Source of the DNA: Aeromonas taiwanensis
GTDB lineage: Bacteria; Pseudomonadota; Gammaproteobacteria; Enterobacterales; Aeromonadaceae
Length of the DNA stretch: 64,000 bases
NCBI RefSeq assembly: GCF_000820165.1
Contig: NZ_CDDD01000015.1
Location: 52,622-116,621 of the forward strand
Direction of reading: 5' to 3'
The first letter of the stretch is position 1. Each line of letters opens with the position of its first letter. Shown here in pieces: positions 37,669 to 47,450 of this stretch. A model generated the notes under the pieces. That model had not been told where the DNA came from. It worked only from the letters and a program-made list of their open reading frames with translations, and did not search any database. A program made the translations under genes and the position numbers.

Positions 37669-38016
37669 AAGGCTATGTCCTCTCGGATAGGAATGAATTG
37701 CGGGAAGTGAAACTAGCGTAATATTACTACATCTGCCGAAATAGTCACCTGATAGCCAAGTCCCTCTCCAGCCTCGCTTTTTAACTGTTATCCCGCTGTT
37801 TTCGGCATGTTGCCGGCTTGTCTGCCGCGGCGGTTTTTCCTCTTTTGTCCCCCTCTTTTCAGCAGTGCGCATCCTTTCATTCGGCCCGGACGGAGGAGGA
37901 AGAATCTGCAGCAATCCCTGATGGGAGCTTGCTCTCGCTTTGCCGCCAAGATGGCTGATCTTATGCAGGCCCCCATGTATACTCGGGCCCTTGTCTTGGT
38001 CCCTGGATAGTAGAAG
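37669..38016. other. Divergent gpmI/yibN intergenic region
   Basis: 348 bases without a credible gene. A TATACT -10 at 37978-37983 may serve yibN, without a good -35. Minus-strand AT-rich sequence around 37715-37730 may hold the gpmI promoter. Frames here are short and show no family features. Confidence 0.4.
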
Positions 38017-38448
38017 ATGCAAGAGTATTTGGATTTCGCGGCCCGCAACCCGCTGCTGACCGCAGCCTGGCTGGGCCTGGCAGGCACTCTGGTGTATACC
38101 ACTGTGCGTGCTCGTTTTTCTCCGGTGAAGGCAGTCAACAACCACGCCGCCACCCTGCTGATCAACCGTGAAAATGCCACCGTCGTGGATATTCGCAGTC
38201 AGGATGAATTTGCCAAGGGCCATCTGGCCGGGGCCCATCACCTGCCGCTCACCCAGATCCAGGCGAATAATCTGGGCCCGGTTGAAAAGCACAAGGATGC
38301 CCCCATCATAGTGGTGTGCGAGTCGGGGATGACCGCTGGTGGCGCGGGTCGCCAACTGAGCAAGGCCGGTTTCAAGCAGGTATATGTGCTCAGCGGTGGC
38401 ATGGCCCAATGGCGTGCAGACAATCTGCCGGTGACCAAAAAACGCTGA
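38017..38448 (+). CDS. yibN: Membrane-anchored rhodanese-like protein YibN
   Basis: 143 residues: one N-terminal transmembrane helix (about 10-28) and a single rhodanese domain with [22 protein letters not shown] and the active-site loop [12 protein letters not shown] containing the catalytic cysteine. Physiological sulphur acceptor unknown. The E. coli homologue is also beside secB. Confidence 0.93.
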   Translation: MQEYLDFAARNPLLTAAWLGLAGTLVYTTVRARFSPVKAVNNHAATLLINRENATVVDIRSQDEFAKGHLAGAHHLPLTQIQANNLGPVEKHKDAPIIVVCESGMTAGGAGRQLSKAGFKQVYVLSGGMAQWRADNLPVTKKR

Positions 38449-38495
38449 TTTAAGGGCCTGCGCCCACTCATTATCTTAAAAAGGAATCAAACGAA

Positions 38496-38966
38496 ATGGC
38501 TGACGAAATCAACAATCAGGAAGTGCAACCGGAATTCCACATCCAGCGTGTCTACACCAAGGATGTCTCCTTCGAAGCCCCGAATACTCCGCACATCTTC
38601 CAGAAAGAGTGGCAGCCGGACGTCAAGCTGGACATGGACACCAAGACCAATGTCCTGGCCGACAGCGTCTATGAAGTGGTGCTGACCCTGACCGTCACCT
38701 GCAAGCTGGAAACCGAAACTGCCTTCCTGTGCGAAGTGCAGCAGGCCGGCATCTTCACCATCGGCAACCTGCCGGAGCCGCAACTGGCCCACTGCCTGGC
38801 GGCCTTCTGCCCGAACATCCTGTTCCCTTATGCCCGCGAAGCGGTGTCCAACCTGGTGAGCAAGGGTTCCTTCCCGCAGCTGAACCTGGCACCGGTCAAC
38901 TTCGACGCCCTGTTCGCCCAGCATATGGCGCAGGTACAGGCCCAGCAGGCGACTGCGGAAGCCTGA
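38496..38966 (+). CDS. secB: Protein-export chaperone SecB
   Basis: Homotetrameric cytoplasmic chaperone that delivers unfolded preproteins to SecA. 156 residues; the signature region [21 protein letters not shown] (here [17 protein letters not shown]) is at residues 12-28, and [13 protein letters not shown] near the C-terminus. An AAAAGGA site precedes ATG 38496. Followed after two bases by gpsA. Confidence 0.97.
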   Translation: MADEINNQEVQPEFHIQRVYTKDVSFEAPNTPHIFQKEWQPDVKLDMDTKTNVLADSVYEVVLTLTVTCKLETETAFLCEVQQAGIFTIGNLPEPQLAHCLAAFCPNILFPYAREAVSNLVSKGSFPQLNLAPVNFDALFAQHMAQVQAQQATAEA

Positions 38967-38968
38967 TA

Positions 38969-39973
38969 ATGGCCGACCAGATCGCTATCTCGGTCCTGGG
39001 GGCGGGGTCTTATGGCTCCGCCCTTGCCATTTCTCTGGCGCGCAACGGTCATCCGACCCTGCTGTGGGGTCACGACCCCGCCCACGTCGCCGAGCTGGAG
39101 CAGGATCGTTGCAACAAGGCCTTCCTGCCAGATGTCCCCTTCCCGGCCGATCTGAAACTGACGGCGGATCTGCAGGCGGCGGTGCAGGCCGCGCCCGTGC
39201 TGCTGCTGGTGGTGCCGAGCCATGTGTTCGGTCAGGTGCTGGCACGGGTCAAACCGTTCCTGCGCCCGGATACCCGGATCGCCTGGGCGACCAAGGGGCT
39301 GGAGCCGGACAGTGGCCGTCTGCTGCAAGATGTTGCGCGGGAGGTGCTGGGGGATGCCATCCCGCTGGCGGTCATCTCGGGTCCGACCTTCGCCCGCGAG
39401 CTGGCTGCCGGCCTGCCGACCGCCATCTCGGTGGCCTCGACCCACGATGACTTTGCCGACGATCTCTCCCACCTGCTGCACTGCGGCCGCTCGTTCCGGG
39501 TCTATACCAACCCAGACTTCATCGGTTTGCAGCTCGGTGGTGCGGTGAAGAACGTCATCGCCATCGGGGCGGGTCTTTCCGACGGGCTCGGCTTTGGCGC
39601 CAACGCCAGAACCGCGCTCATCACCCGTGGCCTGGTTGAAATGCAGCGCCTCGGCGCCGCCCTCGGGGCCGATGCCAAGACCTTCATGGGGATGGCGGGG
39701 CTCGGGGATCTGGTACTGACCTGCACCGACAACCAGTCGCGAAACCGTCGTTTCGGCCTGGCCCTGGGGGCCGGCAAGTCGGTTGACACCGCCATGACCG
39801 AGATAGGTCAGGTGGTGGAAGGCTATCGCAACACCAAGGAGGTGCATCTGCTGGCGGCCCGCTGCGGCGTCGAGATGCCCATCTGCGAGCAGATCTTCAA
39901 GGTGCTGTACGAGGGCAAGAACCCGAAAGAGGCGGCTATCGCCCTGCTGTCTCGAGACAAGAAGGACGAGTAA
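38969..39973 (+). CDS. gpsA: Glycerol-3-phosphate dehydrogenase [NAD(P)+]
   Basis: Makes sn-glycerol-3-phosphate for phospholipids. 334 residues. Rossmann motif [20 protein letters not shown]; catalytic lysine in [29 protein letters not shown] 38969 directly follows the secB stop, with GGAAG upstream. The longer frame that opens inside secB is not coding. Confidence 0.97.
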   Translation: MADQIAISVLGAGSYGSALAISLARNGHPTLLWGHDPAHVAELEQDRCNKAFLPDVPFPADLKLTADLQAAVQAAPVLLLVVPSHVFGQVLARVKPFLRPDTRIAWATKGLEPDSGRLLQDVAREVLGDAIPLAVISGPTFARELAAGLPTAISVASTHDDFADDLSHLLHCGRSFRVYTNPDFIGLQLGGAVKNVIAIGAGLSDGLGFGANARTALITRGLVEMQRLGAALGADAKTFMGMAGLGDLVLTCTDNQSRNRRFGLALGAGKSVDTAMTEIGQVVEGYRNTKEVHLLAARCGVEMPICEQIFKVLYEGKNPKEAAIALLSRDKKDE

Positions 39974-39992
39974 TCTGCCCGCCGCAGAATGC

Positions 39993-40022
39993 AAAAGGCC
40001 CCGCCAGTTGGCGGGGCCTTTT
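39993..40022. terminator. Bidirectional terminator between gpsA and nfuA
   Basis: AAAAGGCCCCGCC (39993-40005) and GGCGGGGCCTTTT (40010-40022) with AGTT loop: a 13-bp stem with T/A ends serving both converging genes. Confidence 0.88.
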
Positions 40023-40056
40023 CTTTGCCGCGTGTCTAAGCCACAAGGGCGGCAAA

Positions 40057-40635
40057 TCAGTAGTAGGAGTGATCGCCGCGCTGGTGCTCGGTGGCATCTT
40101 TCACGCCGTTGAGCTCGCCCGGGAATTTCTCCAGTAGCTGCTTCTCGATCCCCTCTTTCAGGGTGTAATCGACCATGGAGCAACCGTTGCAACCGCCGCC
40201 GAACTGCAGGATGGCCAGCTTGTCGTCGGTCAGCTCGACCAGGGTGACCTTGCCGCCGTGACCGGCCAGCATGGGGTTCACCTCGGACATCAGCACGTAT
40301 TCGATGCGATCGATCAGGGGGGCGTCGTCGGCCACCTTGCGCATCTTGGCATTCGGCGCCTTCAGGGTGAGCTGGGAGCCCATCTGATCTGTGACGAAGT
40401 CGATGGTGGCGTCCACCAGGAAGGGGGCGCTCAGGGGATCGACCAGGCAGTCGAAGCCGCTGAAGGGCAGGTGCTGATCTTCCGGATCGACCGCGTCGGG
40501 TGGGCAGTAGGATACGCCGCACTCGGCATTCTGGGTTCCCGGATTGACCACAAACACCCGGATGTTGGTGCCATCAGGCTGCTTCTCCAGCAACTTGCGG
40601 AAGTGGGCCTGGGCGGTGTCGGAAATGCTGATCAT
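40057..40635 (-). CDS. nfuA: Fe-S biogenesis protein NfuA
   Basis: Carrier that delivers 4Fe-4S clusters to targets, including under oxidative stress and iron starvation. 192 residues: degenerate A-type scaffold N-terminal domain and C-terminal Nfu domain with CNGC (in [10 protein letters not shown]) binding the cluster between two subunits. ATG 40635 with AGGA upstream gives the usual [12 protein letters not shown] start. nfuA-gntX-bioH matches E. coli order. Confidence 0.96.
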   Translation of the reverse strand: MISISDTAQAHFRKLLEKQPDGTNIRVFVVNPGTQNAECGVSYCPPDAVDPEDQHLPFSGFDCLVDPLSAPFLVDATIDFVTDQMGSQLTLKAPNAKMRKVADDAPLIDRIEYVLMSEVNPMLAGHGGKVTLVELTDDKLAILQFGGGCNGCSMVDYTLKEGIEKQLLEKFPGELNGVKDATEHQRGDHSYY

Positions 40636-40783
40636 CACTATCCTCATAAACCTGAGTGTACGACTAGGGTATTCATGATAACTCGCTTGGCTGGGCTTGG
40701 GTAGCGTGCCGATGGCGAGCTTGTGAGCTCGAGCGTATCAAGATCATGCCGCCATCGGTCTCGTTGGCCGGATCCCTTCCCGG

Positions 40784-41512
40784 TTATGTGGGGTGCCTGA
40801 GCGTACGGCAGATGGCCCACACCTCCACCGTGGTGACGCCGCTCTCATGGAGCAACCGGGTGAGCTGGCTGGCGGTGGCCCCCGTGGTCACCACGTCATC
40901 GAGCAGGGCCACGTGCCGGTAGTGATGGGGCGCTATCTGGAAGGCGCCGCGCAGATTGCGCCGCCGCTGGCCGGCGCTCAACTTGGTCTGTTGCGGCGTT
41001 GCCCTGACCCGGCGCAGCACGCGGGTGTCGCAGGGAATGCCGGTGAGCTCGCCGAGGGCGAGCGCTATCTCCTCCGCCTGATTGAAACCGCGCCACCACT
41101 GGCGCCACCAGTGCAGGGGGACCGGAATGATGGCCTGTGGCGGATCGTCGGCGTCGAGGTGGTCGGCCAGCAGGCGGGCGAGTAACGGGGCCAGGAGGAT
41201 CTGGCCCGAATATTTCAGCCGGGGGACGAGCAGGGAGTAGGGGGTCTGATAGTCGCCGATCACCTGCAATCGCTCCCAGGGCGGCGGCCTGCGTTGGCAG
41301 CGTCCGCACAACAGTTCGCTCTCTCTATGTTGCTCCGGCAGTGGTGCCGCGCACAGCCGGCACTGCCTACCGTCCTGATGCAGGGACTGAAGGCACCAGG
41401 AGCATAGCAGGGGAGTCTCGTCGCAGGGCTGGCGGCAGAGCAGGCACAGACCCAGCCAGTCTGCCCGGCTGCCGAGGATCGGACTTGCTTTGCCGAGCAG
41501 CCGCTTTAACAT
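40784..41512 (-). CDS. ComF/GntX-family phosphoribosyltransferase-like protein
   Basis: 242 residues: N-terminal zinc-finger region with several CxxC pairs (CLLC, CSWC, CRLC, CGRC) and a type I PRTase domain with PRPP loop VALLDDVVTTGATA. In competent bacteria ComF acts in DNA uptake; in E. coli the homologue is GntX (YhgH). Together with dprA in this window it is compatible with natural competence. Divergent from bioH. Confidence 0.9.
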   Translation of the reverse strand: MLKRLLGKASPILGSRADWLGLCLLCRQPCDETPLLCSWCLQSLHQDGRQCRLCAAPLPEQHRESELLCGRCQRRPPPWERLQVIGDYQTPYSLLVPRLKYSGQILLAPLLARLLADHLDADDPPQAIIPVPLHWWRQWWRGFNQAEEIALALGELTGIPCDTRVLRRVRATPQQTKLSAGQRRRNLRGAFQIAPHHYRHVALLDDVVTTGATASQLTRLLHESGVTTVEVWAICRTLRHPT

Positions 41513-41550
41513 GCAGGCTCCAAGCAGATAAACAGGGATCTTGAGTCTAG

Positions 41551-42315
41551 ATGAGCGTATCGGTTGAGCGGTTTGGCCAGGGCCCGGACCTGGTGTTGTT
41601 GCATGGCTGGGGCATGAACGGAGCTGTCTGGCACGGCATTGCCAGCGAGCTGGCAGCCCACTACCGGTTGCATCTGGTGGATCTGCCCGGCTTTGGCAAC
41701 AGCCCCCTGAAGGGGGGGAGCGAGTACACCCTGCCCTGGCTGGCAGAACAGGTGGCGGCCGTCCTGCCGGAGAAGTGCCATCTGCTCGGCTGGTCCCTCG
41801 GGGGGCTGGTGGCGAGCCAGCTGGCGCTGACCATGCCTGAGCGTCTCCATTCGCTCATTACGGTAGCCAGCTCCCCCTGCTTCATGGCACGGGATGAATG
41901 GCCCGGGATCGCCCCCAAGGTGCTGGCCGGTTTCAACCAGATGCTGGCGGGTGACTTCATGCAGACCATAGAGCGCTTCCTGGCTATCCAGGCCATGGGC
42001 AGCGAGCATGCCAGAAACGACATTCGCCAGTTGCGCCACTGGCTGGCGGAGCGTCCGGCCCCTCAGCTTGCCGCGCTGGAGGGGGGGCTCGGCCTGTTGG
42101 CCGAGGTCGACCTCCGGGAAGCGCTGGTCAACCTGGATCTGCCCTGGCTGCGCCTATACGGCAGGCTGGATACCCTGGTGCCCAAGGCGGCCATCCCGCT
42201 GCTGGACGAACGTTATCCCGCCAGTCGCAGCCGGGTGCTGGACAAGGCGTCTCACGCTCCCTTCATCTCCCATCCCGAGCAATTCGTCACCCTGTTGCGG
42301 CAGTTCATTGGCTGA
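41551..42315 (+). CDS. bioH: Pimeloyl-ACP methyl ester carboxylesterase BioH
   Basis: Alpha/beta hydrolase that frees pimeloyl-ACP for biotin synthesis. 254 residues. Oxyanion region LLHGWGMNG, nucleophile elbow GWSLGG, aspartate in GRLDTLVP, histidine in KASHAPF. Divergent from the ComF gene, with 38 bases between them. Confidence 0.94.
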   Translation: MSVSVERFGQGPDLVLLHGWGMNGAVWHGIASELAAHYRLHLVDLPGFGNSPLKGGSEYTLPWLAEQVAAVLPEKCHLLGWSLGGLVASQLALTMPERLHSLITVASSPCFMARDEWPGIAPKVLAGFNQMLAGDFMQTIERFLAIQAMGSEHARNDIRQLRHWLAERPAPQLAALEGGLGLLAEVDLREALVNLDLPWLRLYGRLDTLVPKAAIPLLDERYPASRSRVLDKASHAPFISHPEQFVTLLRQFIG

Positions 42316-42386
42316 GATTTGAGCGGAGGCTTCAATAACTCGTCAGGTTGGTGGATAATTAGCCAACCCCATAGAGGAGTGTGCCA

Positions 42387-42620
42387 ATGCGTATCGAATC
42401 AGCCATGACGACGGGCGTGCAGGGATTCCAGCGGGCCGAGCAACTGGCCGGCCAGGCCTCCAGCCAGATCGCCCGTCTCAGTACGCCGGCGGGCGACCAG
42501 GTGCAGTTGCCGGACGAGCTGGTCAATCTCAAGGTGGCCGAAGTGCAGGCCGGGGCTTCTGCCAAGGTGATCCAGACCGCCAGCGACATGCTGGGCACCC
42601 TGATCGACATCCGGGTGTGA
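42387..42620 (+). CDS. Small conserved-looking protein, unknown function
   Basis: 77 residues, MRIESAMTTGVQGFQRAEQL..., alanine/glutamine-rich and probably helical, ending MLGTLIDIRV. No signal or membrane segment. GAGGAG lies seven bases before ATG 42387; a GTG two codons earlier is also open. The pattern resembles short proteins paired with flagellar or SprA-type genes, but I do not recognise a named family. Two bases separate it from the next gene, implying one operon. Confidence 0.7.
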   Translation: MRIESAMTTGVQGFQRAEQLAGQASSQIARLSTPAGDQVQLPDELVNLKVAEVQAGASAKVIQTASDMLGTLIDIRV

Positions 42621-42621
42621 G

Positions 42622-43389
42622 ATGAATATCAACGTCAGCCTGCCGTCGCTCATTCCCAACCAGCTGCAGCCGCAGACGGAATCGGCTCAGACTGACAACC
42701 GCCGCGCAGAGCTGGTGCCCCCCAGCCGTCAGGGCGAGGCATCCAACGCCGAGTCCGGCGTCGGCTCCCAGAAAGAGAGAACCCGCACCGCTCAGGCCAA
42801 TCCCGCTGCCCAATCCCCGTCGACAAAAGAGAGTGGCCAGACCGGCCCCGTGACGGTGGCACACCGCTTTGTCGAGGCAACGGGGGAGGAGGGAGAGCGT
42901 CGCCAACGGCAGGATGCCGATCAGCAGGAACAGCAACAGCAGAAACAGCAGCGCCAGGTAGCTGCGCTTGTCGAGCGGGATCTCGAAGTCCGCAAGCACG
43001 AGCAGGCGCACCAAGCGGCCGGTGGCGAGCATGCGGGCAGCCCCAGCTACCAGTTTTCCCGGGGGCCGGATGGCAATCGTTACGCCACCGGGGGAGAGGT
43101 CGCCATCGACATCGGCGCCATCCCGGGGGATCCGGCAGCGACCATTGCCAAGATGCAGCAGGTGCGAGCCGCCGCGCTCGCCCCGGAACAGCCCTCGTCA
43201 CAGGACTTGAGCGTGGCCCGTACCGCCTCCGCCAAGGAAGCCCAGGCCCGCAAGGAGCTGATGGTGCTCAGGCAGGACGCCATCGGCCCGCTCGGTGTCT
43301 ATATGGACAGGCGCAATCAGGTGATCGCCCAGCACTACCAGCAGTCCGTGCGGCCGGCTTCTCCTCACCACTTCAGTCAGGACGTGTGA
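42622..43389 (+). CDS. SprA-related putative metalloprotease
   Basis: 255 residues: low-complexity N-terminal half rich in Q, S and E (ending in a QQEQQQQKQQRQ stretch), then a conserved core VRKHEQAHQAAGGEHAGSPSYQF with a zinc-protease-like HExAH, followed by YATGGEVAIDIGAIPGDP. This matches SprA-related/CJM1_0395-type putative metallopeptidases. No signal peptide. Target unknown. Co-transcribed with the upstream 77-residue protein. Confidence 0.8.
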   Translation: MNINVSLPSLIPNQLQPQTESAQTDNRRAELVPPSRQGEASNAESGVGSQKERTRTAQANPAAQSPSTKESGQTGPVTVAHRFVEATGEEGERRQRQDADQQEQQQQKQQRQVAALVERDLEVRKHEQAHQAAGGEHAGSPSYQFSRGPDGNRYATGGEVAIDIGAIPGDPAATIAKMQQVRAAALAPEQPSSQDLSVARTASAKEAQARKELMVLRQDAIGPLGVYMDRRNQVIAQHYQQSVRPASPHHFSQDV

Positions 43390-43420
43390 TAAAACCCGCC
43401 CGGATGGCAGAGCAGAGATG

Positions 43421-43445
43421 AAAAAGCCCCTTTCGGGGCTTTTTG
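43421..43445. terminator. Bidirectional terminator between SprA-like gene and tex
   Basis: AAAAAGCCCC (43421-43430), TTTC loop, GGGGCTTTTT (43435-43444); A/T tails on both sides. Confidence 0.9.
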
Positions 43446-43458
43446 CATTTTCAGGGGC

Positions 43459-45765
43459 TTATTTCTTCAGCTTGGAGAGGGCGGCGGCGAAGGCATTGCC
43501 CATGGCGCCATCGGTCGGGGCGCTCTGACGGGGGGCCGGTTTCGGTTTGGGGTTGCCAGTGTGACGCGGCTCGGCCGGTTTGCGCGTCGGCTGACCGGCC
43601 TTCTCATCCAGACGCATGGTCAGGCTGATGCGTTTGCGCGGTGCGTCCACCTCCAGCACCTTCACCCGGACGATGTCGCCCGCCTTGACCACCTCGCGGG
43701 GATCCTTGACGAAGCGATCGGTCAGGGAAGATATGTGCACCAGGCCATCCTGATGCACGCCGATGTCGACGAAGGCGCCGAAGTTGGTGACGTTGGTGAC
43801 TACCCCCTCCAGCACCATCTCGGGCACCAGATCGCTGATTTTCTCCACCCCTTCCTTGAAGGTGGCGGTCTTGAACTCGGGGCGCGGGTCGCGGCCCGGC
43901 TTGTCCAGCTCGCCGATGATGTCGGTGACAGTGGGGACGCCAAACTGCTCGTCCGTGTAGTCGGAAGGCTTGAGGGTGCGCAGCAGGCTGCTGTTGCCGA
44001 GCAGGCTGTCGACGGTCTGCTCCAGTTTGGCCAGGATCCGCTCCACCACAGGGTAGGACTCCGGGTGCACCGCCGAGCCGTCCAGCGGGTTGCTGCCGCC
44101 GCGAATGCGCAGGAAGCCGGCACACTGCTCGAACGCCTTGGGGCCGAGCCGGCTCACTTTGAGTAACTGCTGGCGGCTCTTGAAGGCGCCGTGCTCGTCC
44201 CGGTAGGCGACGATGTTCTGGGCCAGGGTCTGGGAGAGGCCGGAGACCCGGTTCAGCAGGGCGACCGAGGCGGTGTTCACATCCACACCTACCGCGTTCA
44301 CACAATCCTCGACCACGGCATCGAGCCGGCGGGCCAGCTGGCTCTGACCGACGTCGTGCTGATACTGGCCGACGCCGATGCTCTTGGGATCGATCTTGAC
44401 CAGCTCGGCCAGAGGATCCTGCAGACGGCGGGCGATGGAGACGGCGCCGCGCAGGGAGACGTCCAGATCCGGGAACTCCAGGGACGCGAGCTCGGAGGCG
44501 GAGTAGACAGACGCCCCGGCCTCGCTCACCACGATTTTCTGGGCCTTGGCGGCCGGGTAGCGCTCGAACAGGTCGCTCACCAGGCGGTCGGTCTCCCGCG
44601 AGGCGGTGCCGTTGCCGATGCTGATGAGCTCGACCCTGTGTTTCTGGCACAGCTCGCTCAGGGTCTTGAGACTCTGGTCCACCTGGCGCTTGGGTTCGAA
44701 CGGATAGATGGTCGCGGTATCGACCAGCTTGCCGGTGGCATCCACCACGGCCACCTTGACCCCGGTACGGATGCCGGGATCCAGCCCCATGGTGCAGCGC
44801 ATGCCGGCCGGTGCCGCCATCAGCAGATCCTTGAGGTTCATGGCGAACACCTTGATCGCCTCCTCTTCTGCGGATTCGCGGATGCGGCCGATGAGCTCGG
44901 TCTCCATCTGGAGCGACAGCTTGATCTTCCAGGTCCAGCTCACCACCCCCTGCAGCCACTTGTCGGCCGGGCGGCTCTGCAGATTGAGCTTGAGATGATG
45001 GGCGATGATCCCCTCACAGGGGCTGGTAGCCTCATCGTCGCCAGCGACCAGCGCCAGGTTGAGCATCCCTTCGTTGCGGCCGCGCAGCATGGCCAGCACC
45101 CGGTGGGAGGGGGCCTTGTGCAGGGGCTCGTCGTGCTCGAAGTAGTCCTTGAACTTGGCCCCTTCCTGCTCCTTGCCTGCCACCACGCGGGCGCGCAGGG
45201 TGGCGTTTTGCCACAGATAGCCCCGCAGCTTCTCAAGGAGATCCGCCTGCTCGGCGAAGCGCTCCATCAATATGTAACGAGCACCGTCGAGGGCGGCCTT
45301 GCTGTCGGTGATCCCCTGCTCGGCATTGAGGAAGCGGACTGCCTCCTGCTCGGGATCTTTCATGGGGTCCCCCAGCAGCAGGTTGGCCAGCGGCTCTAGC
45401 CCCGCCTCGATGGCCATCTGTCCCTTGGTGCGGCGCTTGGGCTTGTAGGGGAGGTAGAGATCTTCGAGCCGGGTCTTGCTGTCGGCCTCGTTCAGCTCGC
45501 GCATCAGTTCGGGGGTGAGCTTGCCCTGTTCCTCGATGGAGCGGAGGATCACCTGGCGGCGATCCGCCAGTTCGCGCAGGTAGCCGAGGCGGCTCTCCAG
45601 GGTACGCAGCTGGCTGTCGTCCAGACCGCCAGTCACCTCTTTGCGGTAACGAGCGATGAAGGGGACGGTGGCGCCTTCGTCCAGCAGGCGAACGGCGGCC
45701 TGCACCTGTTCCGGGCGGGCATTCAGCTCACCGGCAATCTGATGTTCTATTACGTGACTTTGCAT
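43459..45765 (-). CDS. tex: Transcription accessory protein Tex (YhgF)
   Basis: 768 residues: N-terminal helical domain, YqgF/RNase H-like domain ([16 protein letters not shown]), helix-hairpin-helix part ([22 protein letters not shown]), and C-terminal S1 RNA-binding domain ([29 protein letters not shown]), then a basic proline-rich tail. Acts on RNA polymerase/RNA; precise role debated. In E. coli it follows greB. Confidence 0.96.
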   Translation of the reverse strand: MQSHVIEHQIAGELNARPEQVQAAVRLLDEGATVPFIARYRKEVTGGLDDSQLRTLESRLGYLRELADRRQVILRSIEEQGKLTPELMRELNEADSKTRLEDLYLPYKPKRRTKGQMAIEAGLEPLANLLLGDPMKDPEQEAVRFLNAEQGITDSKAALDGARYILMERFAEQADLLEKLRGYLWQNATLRARVVAGKEQEGAKFKDYFEHDEPLHKAPSHRVLAMLRGRNEGMLNLALVAGDDEATSPCEGIIAHHLKLNLQSRPADKWLQGVVSWTWKIKLSLQMETELIGRIRESAEEEAIKVFAMNLKDLLMAAPAGMRCTMGLDPGIRTGVKVAVVDATGKLVDTATIYPFEPKRQVDQSLKTLSELCQKHRVELISIGNGTASRETDRLVSDLFERYPAAKAQKIVVSEAGASVYSASELASLEFPDLDVSLRGAVSIARRLQDPLAELVKIDPKSIGVGQYQHDVGQSQLARRLDAVVEDCVNAVGVDVNTASVALLNRVSGLSQTLAQNIVAYRDEHGAFKSRQQLLKVSRLGPKAFEQCAGFLRIRGGSNPLDGSAVHPESYPVVERILAKLEQTVDSLLGNSSLLRTLKPSDYTDEQFGVPTVTDIIGELDKPGRDPRPEFKTATFKEGVEKISDLVPEMVLEGVVTNVTNFGAFVDIGVHQDGLVHISSLTDRFVKDPREVVKAGDIVRVKVLEVDAPRKRISLTMRLDEKAGQPTRKPAEPRHTGNPKPKPAPRQSAPTDGAMGNAFAAALSKLKK

Positions 45766-46041
45766 CGAAGATCTCTTGGTCGGGTCCTGTCTAACTGGCC
45801 AGTGCGGGGCTATGTCGCCGAACAGGGGGTCTGTCCTGGCGATACTTTAGATACCTGCCAGGCCACTGCCGCGCGGGCCGGTTGGCGCCGCAAGGCGCCG
45901 AGTGTGAGCACTATATGGGCTCAGGTAACGGGATGCCACCCCGGCAGAGAGGGCAGTGAGCCTCCCCGGCTGACAGGCGTGGCTGGCCCATGCCGACAGA
46001 AGGGAGCCCGTCAGCGGTTCTGGTGATGGCGTGAAGCCGGC
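45766..46041. other. Intergenic region between greB and tex
   Basis: 276 bases, G+C-rich, with no convincing ORF, promoter or terminator. Several weak GC-rich inverted repeats only (for example GCTGAC ... GTCAGC around 45969-46016). Confidence 0.4.
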
Positions 46042-46515
46042 TTATTTGGGATAGCTGATCTCATTGACGTACCAGCAGGCGTCACCCACTGGCGTGCGGA
46101 CCATGGCTTCGTCGCCGATCTCTTTCTTGAGCAGGGCGCGGGCCATGGGGGAGTCGATGGAAATGTAGTCCTTGCGGCCGAAGATCTCGTCGTAGCCGAC
46201 GATGCGAAAGCGCTTGGTCTCGCCCTCGTCGTTTTCCACCTCGACCCAGGCGCCGAAGAAGACCTTGCCTTCCTGGGAAGGGGAGTAGTCGACTATGGTG
46301 AGCTCTTCCAGGCACTTGCGCAGGTAACGAACCCGGCGGTCTATCTCCCGTAGACGCTTCTTGTTGTACTGATAATCCGCATTCTCGCTGCGATCGCCGA
46401 GGCTGGCCGCCCAGGCCACCTTCTTGGTGACTTCTGGCCTCTCCACCCGCCAGAGCTGGTCGTGCTCCTGCCTGAGCCGGTTGTAGCCTTCACGGGTAAT
46501 GAGTCTGGTTTTCAT
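46042..46515 (-). CDS. greB: Transcript cleavage factor GreB
   Basis: Binds the RNA polymerase secondary channel and rescues backtracked complexes. 157 residues (E. coli 158): N-terminal antiparallel coiled coil with acidic tip (LGDRSENADYQYNKKRLREIDRRV) and C-terminal FKBP-like domain ending WYVNEISYPK. Start ATG 46515; longer frame upstream lacks support. Divergent from ompR as in E. coli. Confidence 0.96.
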   Translation of the reverse strand: MKTRLITREGYNRLRQEHDQLWRVERPEVTKKVAWAASLGDRSENADYQYNKKRLREIDRRVRYLRKCLEELTIVDYSPSQEGKVFFGAWVEVENDEGETKRFRIVGYDEIFGRKDYISIDSPMARALLKKEIGDEAMVRTPVGDACWYVNEISYPK

Positions 46516-46649
46516 GGGGTTGTCACTCCCTGGCACGTTGCATCGTTGTGCTCGGGATCTTAGTCATTGCCGCTTTCCTGTCGAGCAAAAAGCGCAGAGG
46601 AGGTACACCCGTCAGGGAGGATATCTCCCCGTCGGACAACGATGGAGGG

Positions 46650-46665
46650 TAATAACCGGTAACAT
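46650..46665. promoter_or_regulatory. GntR-operator-like sequence upstream of ompR (weak)
   Basis: TAATAACCGGTAACAT shares 12 of 16 bases, including the whole right half, with the GntR sites at 29705-29734. It sits 66 bases before ompR. It may be chance. Confidence 0.25.
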
Positions 46666-46730
46666 ATTTATGCTTTGTGGTTGCAGGGGGGACCCCTAGT
46701 ATTGAGGGGCAACAGAGAGGAGAGGTGGCA

Positions 46731-47450
46731 ATGAGTCAGCAATACAAGGTTCTGGTGGTCGACGACGATCTGAAATTACGTTCCCTGCTGGAGCGTTACC
46801 TCACCGAGCAGGGATTTGTGGTGCGGGGCGTCGCCAACGGTGAACAGGCGGATCGTCTGCTGACTCGCGAGAACTTCAGCCTGATGGTGCTCGACCTGAT
46901 GTTGCCGGGAGAAGATGGCCTCTCCATCTGTCGCCGCCTGCGCGAGGCCGGGAACCAGATCCCGGTGCTGATGCTCACCGCCAAGGGGGATGAGGTGGAT
47001 CGCATCGTCGGTCTGGAGATGGGCGCCGACGACTACCTGCCCAAGCCGTTCAACCCGCGGGAACTGCTGGCCAGGATCCGCGCCGTGTTGCGCCGGCATA
47101 CCGTCGAGCTGCCCGGGGCGCCCTCGGCGGCCGAGAAGGTGGTGAGCTTCGGCGGCTATCTGCTCAATCTGGCGACCCGTGAGCTCAGCCGCGATGGGGA
47201 ACCGGTCTCGCTGACCAGCGGCGAGTTTGCCGTGCTCAAGGTGCTGGTGAGTCACCCGCGCGAGCCCCTCTCTCGCGACAAGCTGATGAACCTGGCCCGC
47301 GGTCGTGAATATACCGCCACCGAGCGCAGTATCGACGTCCAGGTCTCCCGCTTGCGCCGCCTGCTGGAGCAGGACCCGGCCCAGCCCCGCTATCTGCAGA
47401 CCGTCTGGGGCCTCGGTTACGTCTTCGTGCCGGACGGTGAGAACGAATGA
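46731..47450 (+). CDS. ompR: Osmolarity response regulator OmpR
   Basis: 239 residues: receiver domain with phospho-acceptor in [13 protein letters not shown] and KPFNPREL, then a winged-helix DNA-binding domain ([12 protein letters not shown] ... GLGYVFVP). Regulates porins and osmotic genes in relatives. Start ATG 46731 after GAGAGGAGAGG. Overlaps envZ as ATGA. Confidence 0.96.
   Translation: MSQQYKVLVVDDDLKLRSLLERYLTEQGFVVRGVANGEQADRLLTRENFSLMVLDLMLPGEDGLSICRRLREAGNQIPVLMLTAKGDEVDRIVGLEMGADDYLPKPFNPRELLARIRAVLRRHTVELPGAPSAAEKVVSFGGYLLNLATRELSRDGEPVSLTSGEFAVLKVLVSHPREPLSRDKLMNLARGREYTATERSIDVQVSRLRRLLEQDPAQPRYLQTVWGLGYVFVPDGENE

Noticed and set aside
37669..38409. N-terminal extension of the gpmI reading frame through the whole intergenic region and yibN
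   Set aside because: The enzyme family starts at [16 protein letters not shown]; the extension is antisense to yibN and has no homology pattern.
38828..40522. A 564-codon minus-strand frame opposite gpsA and part of nfuA
   Set aside because: Opposite to or out of frame with convincing genes and of shadow composition.
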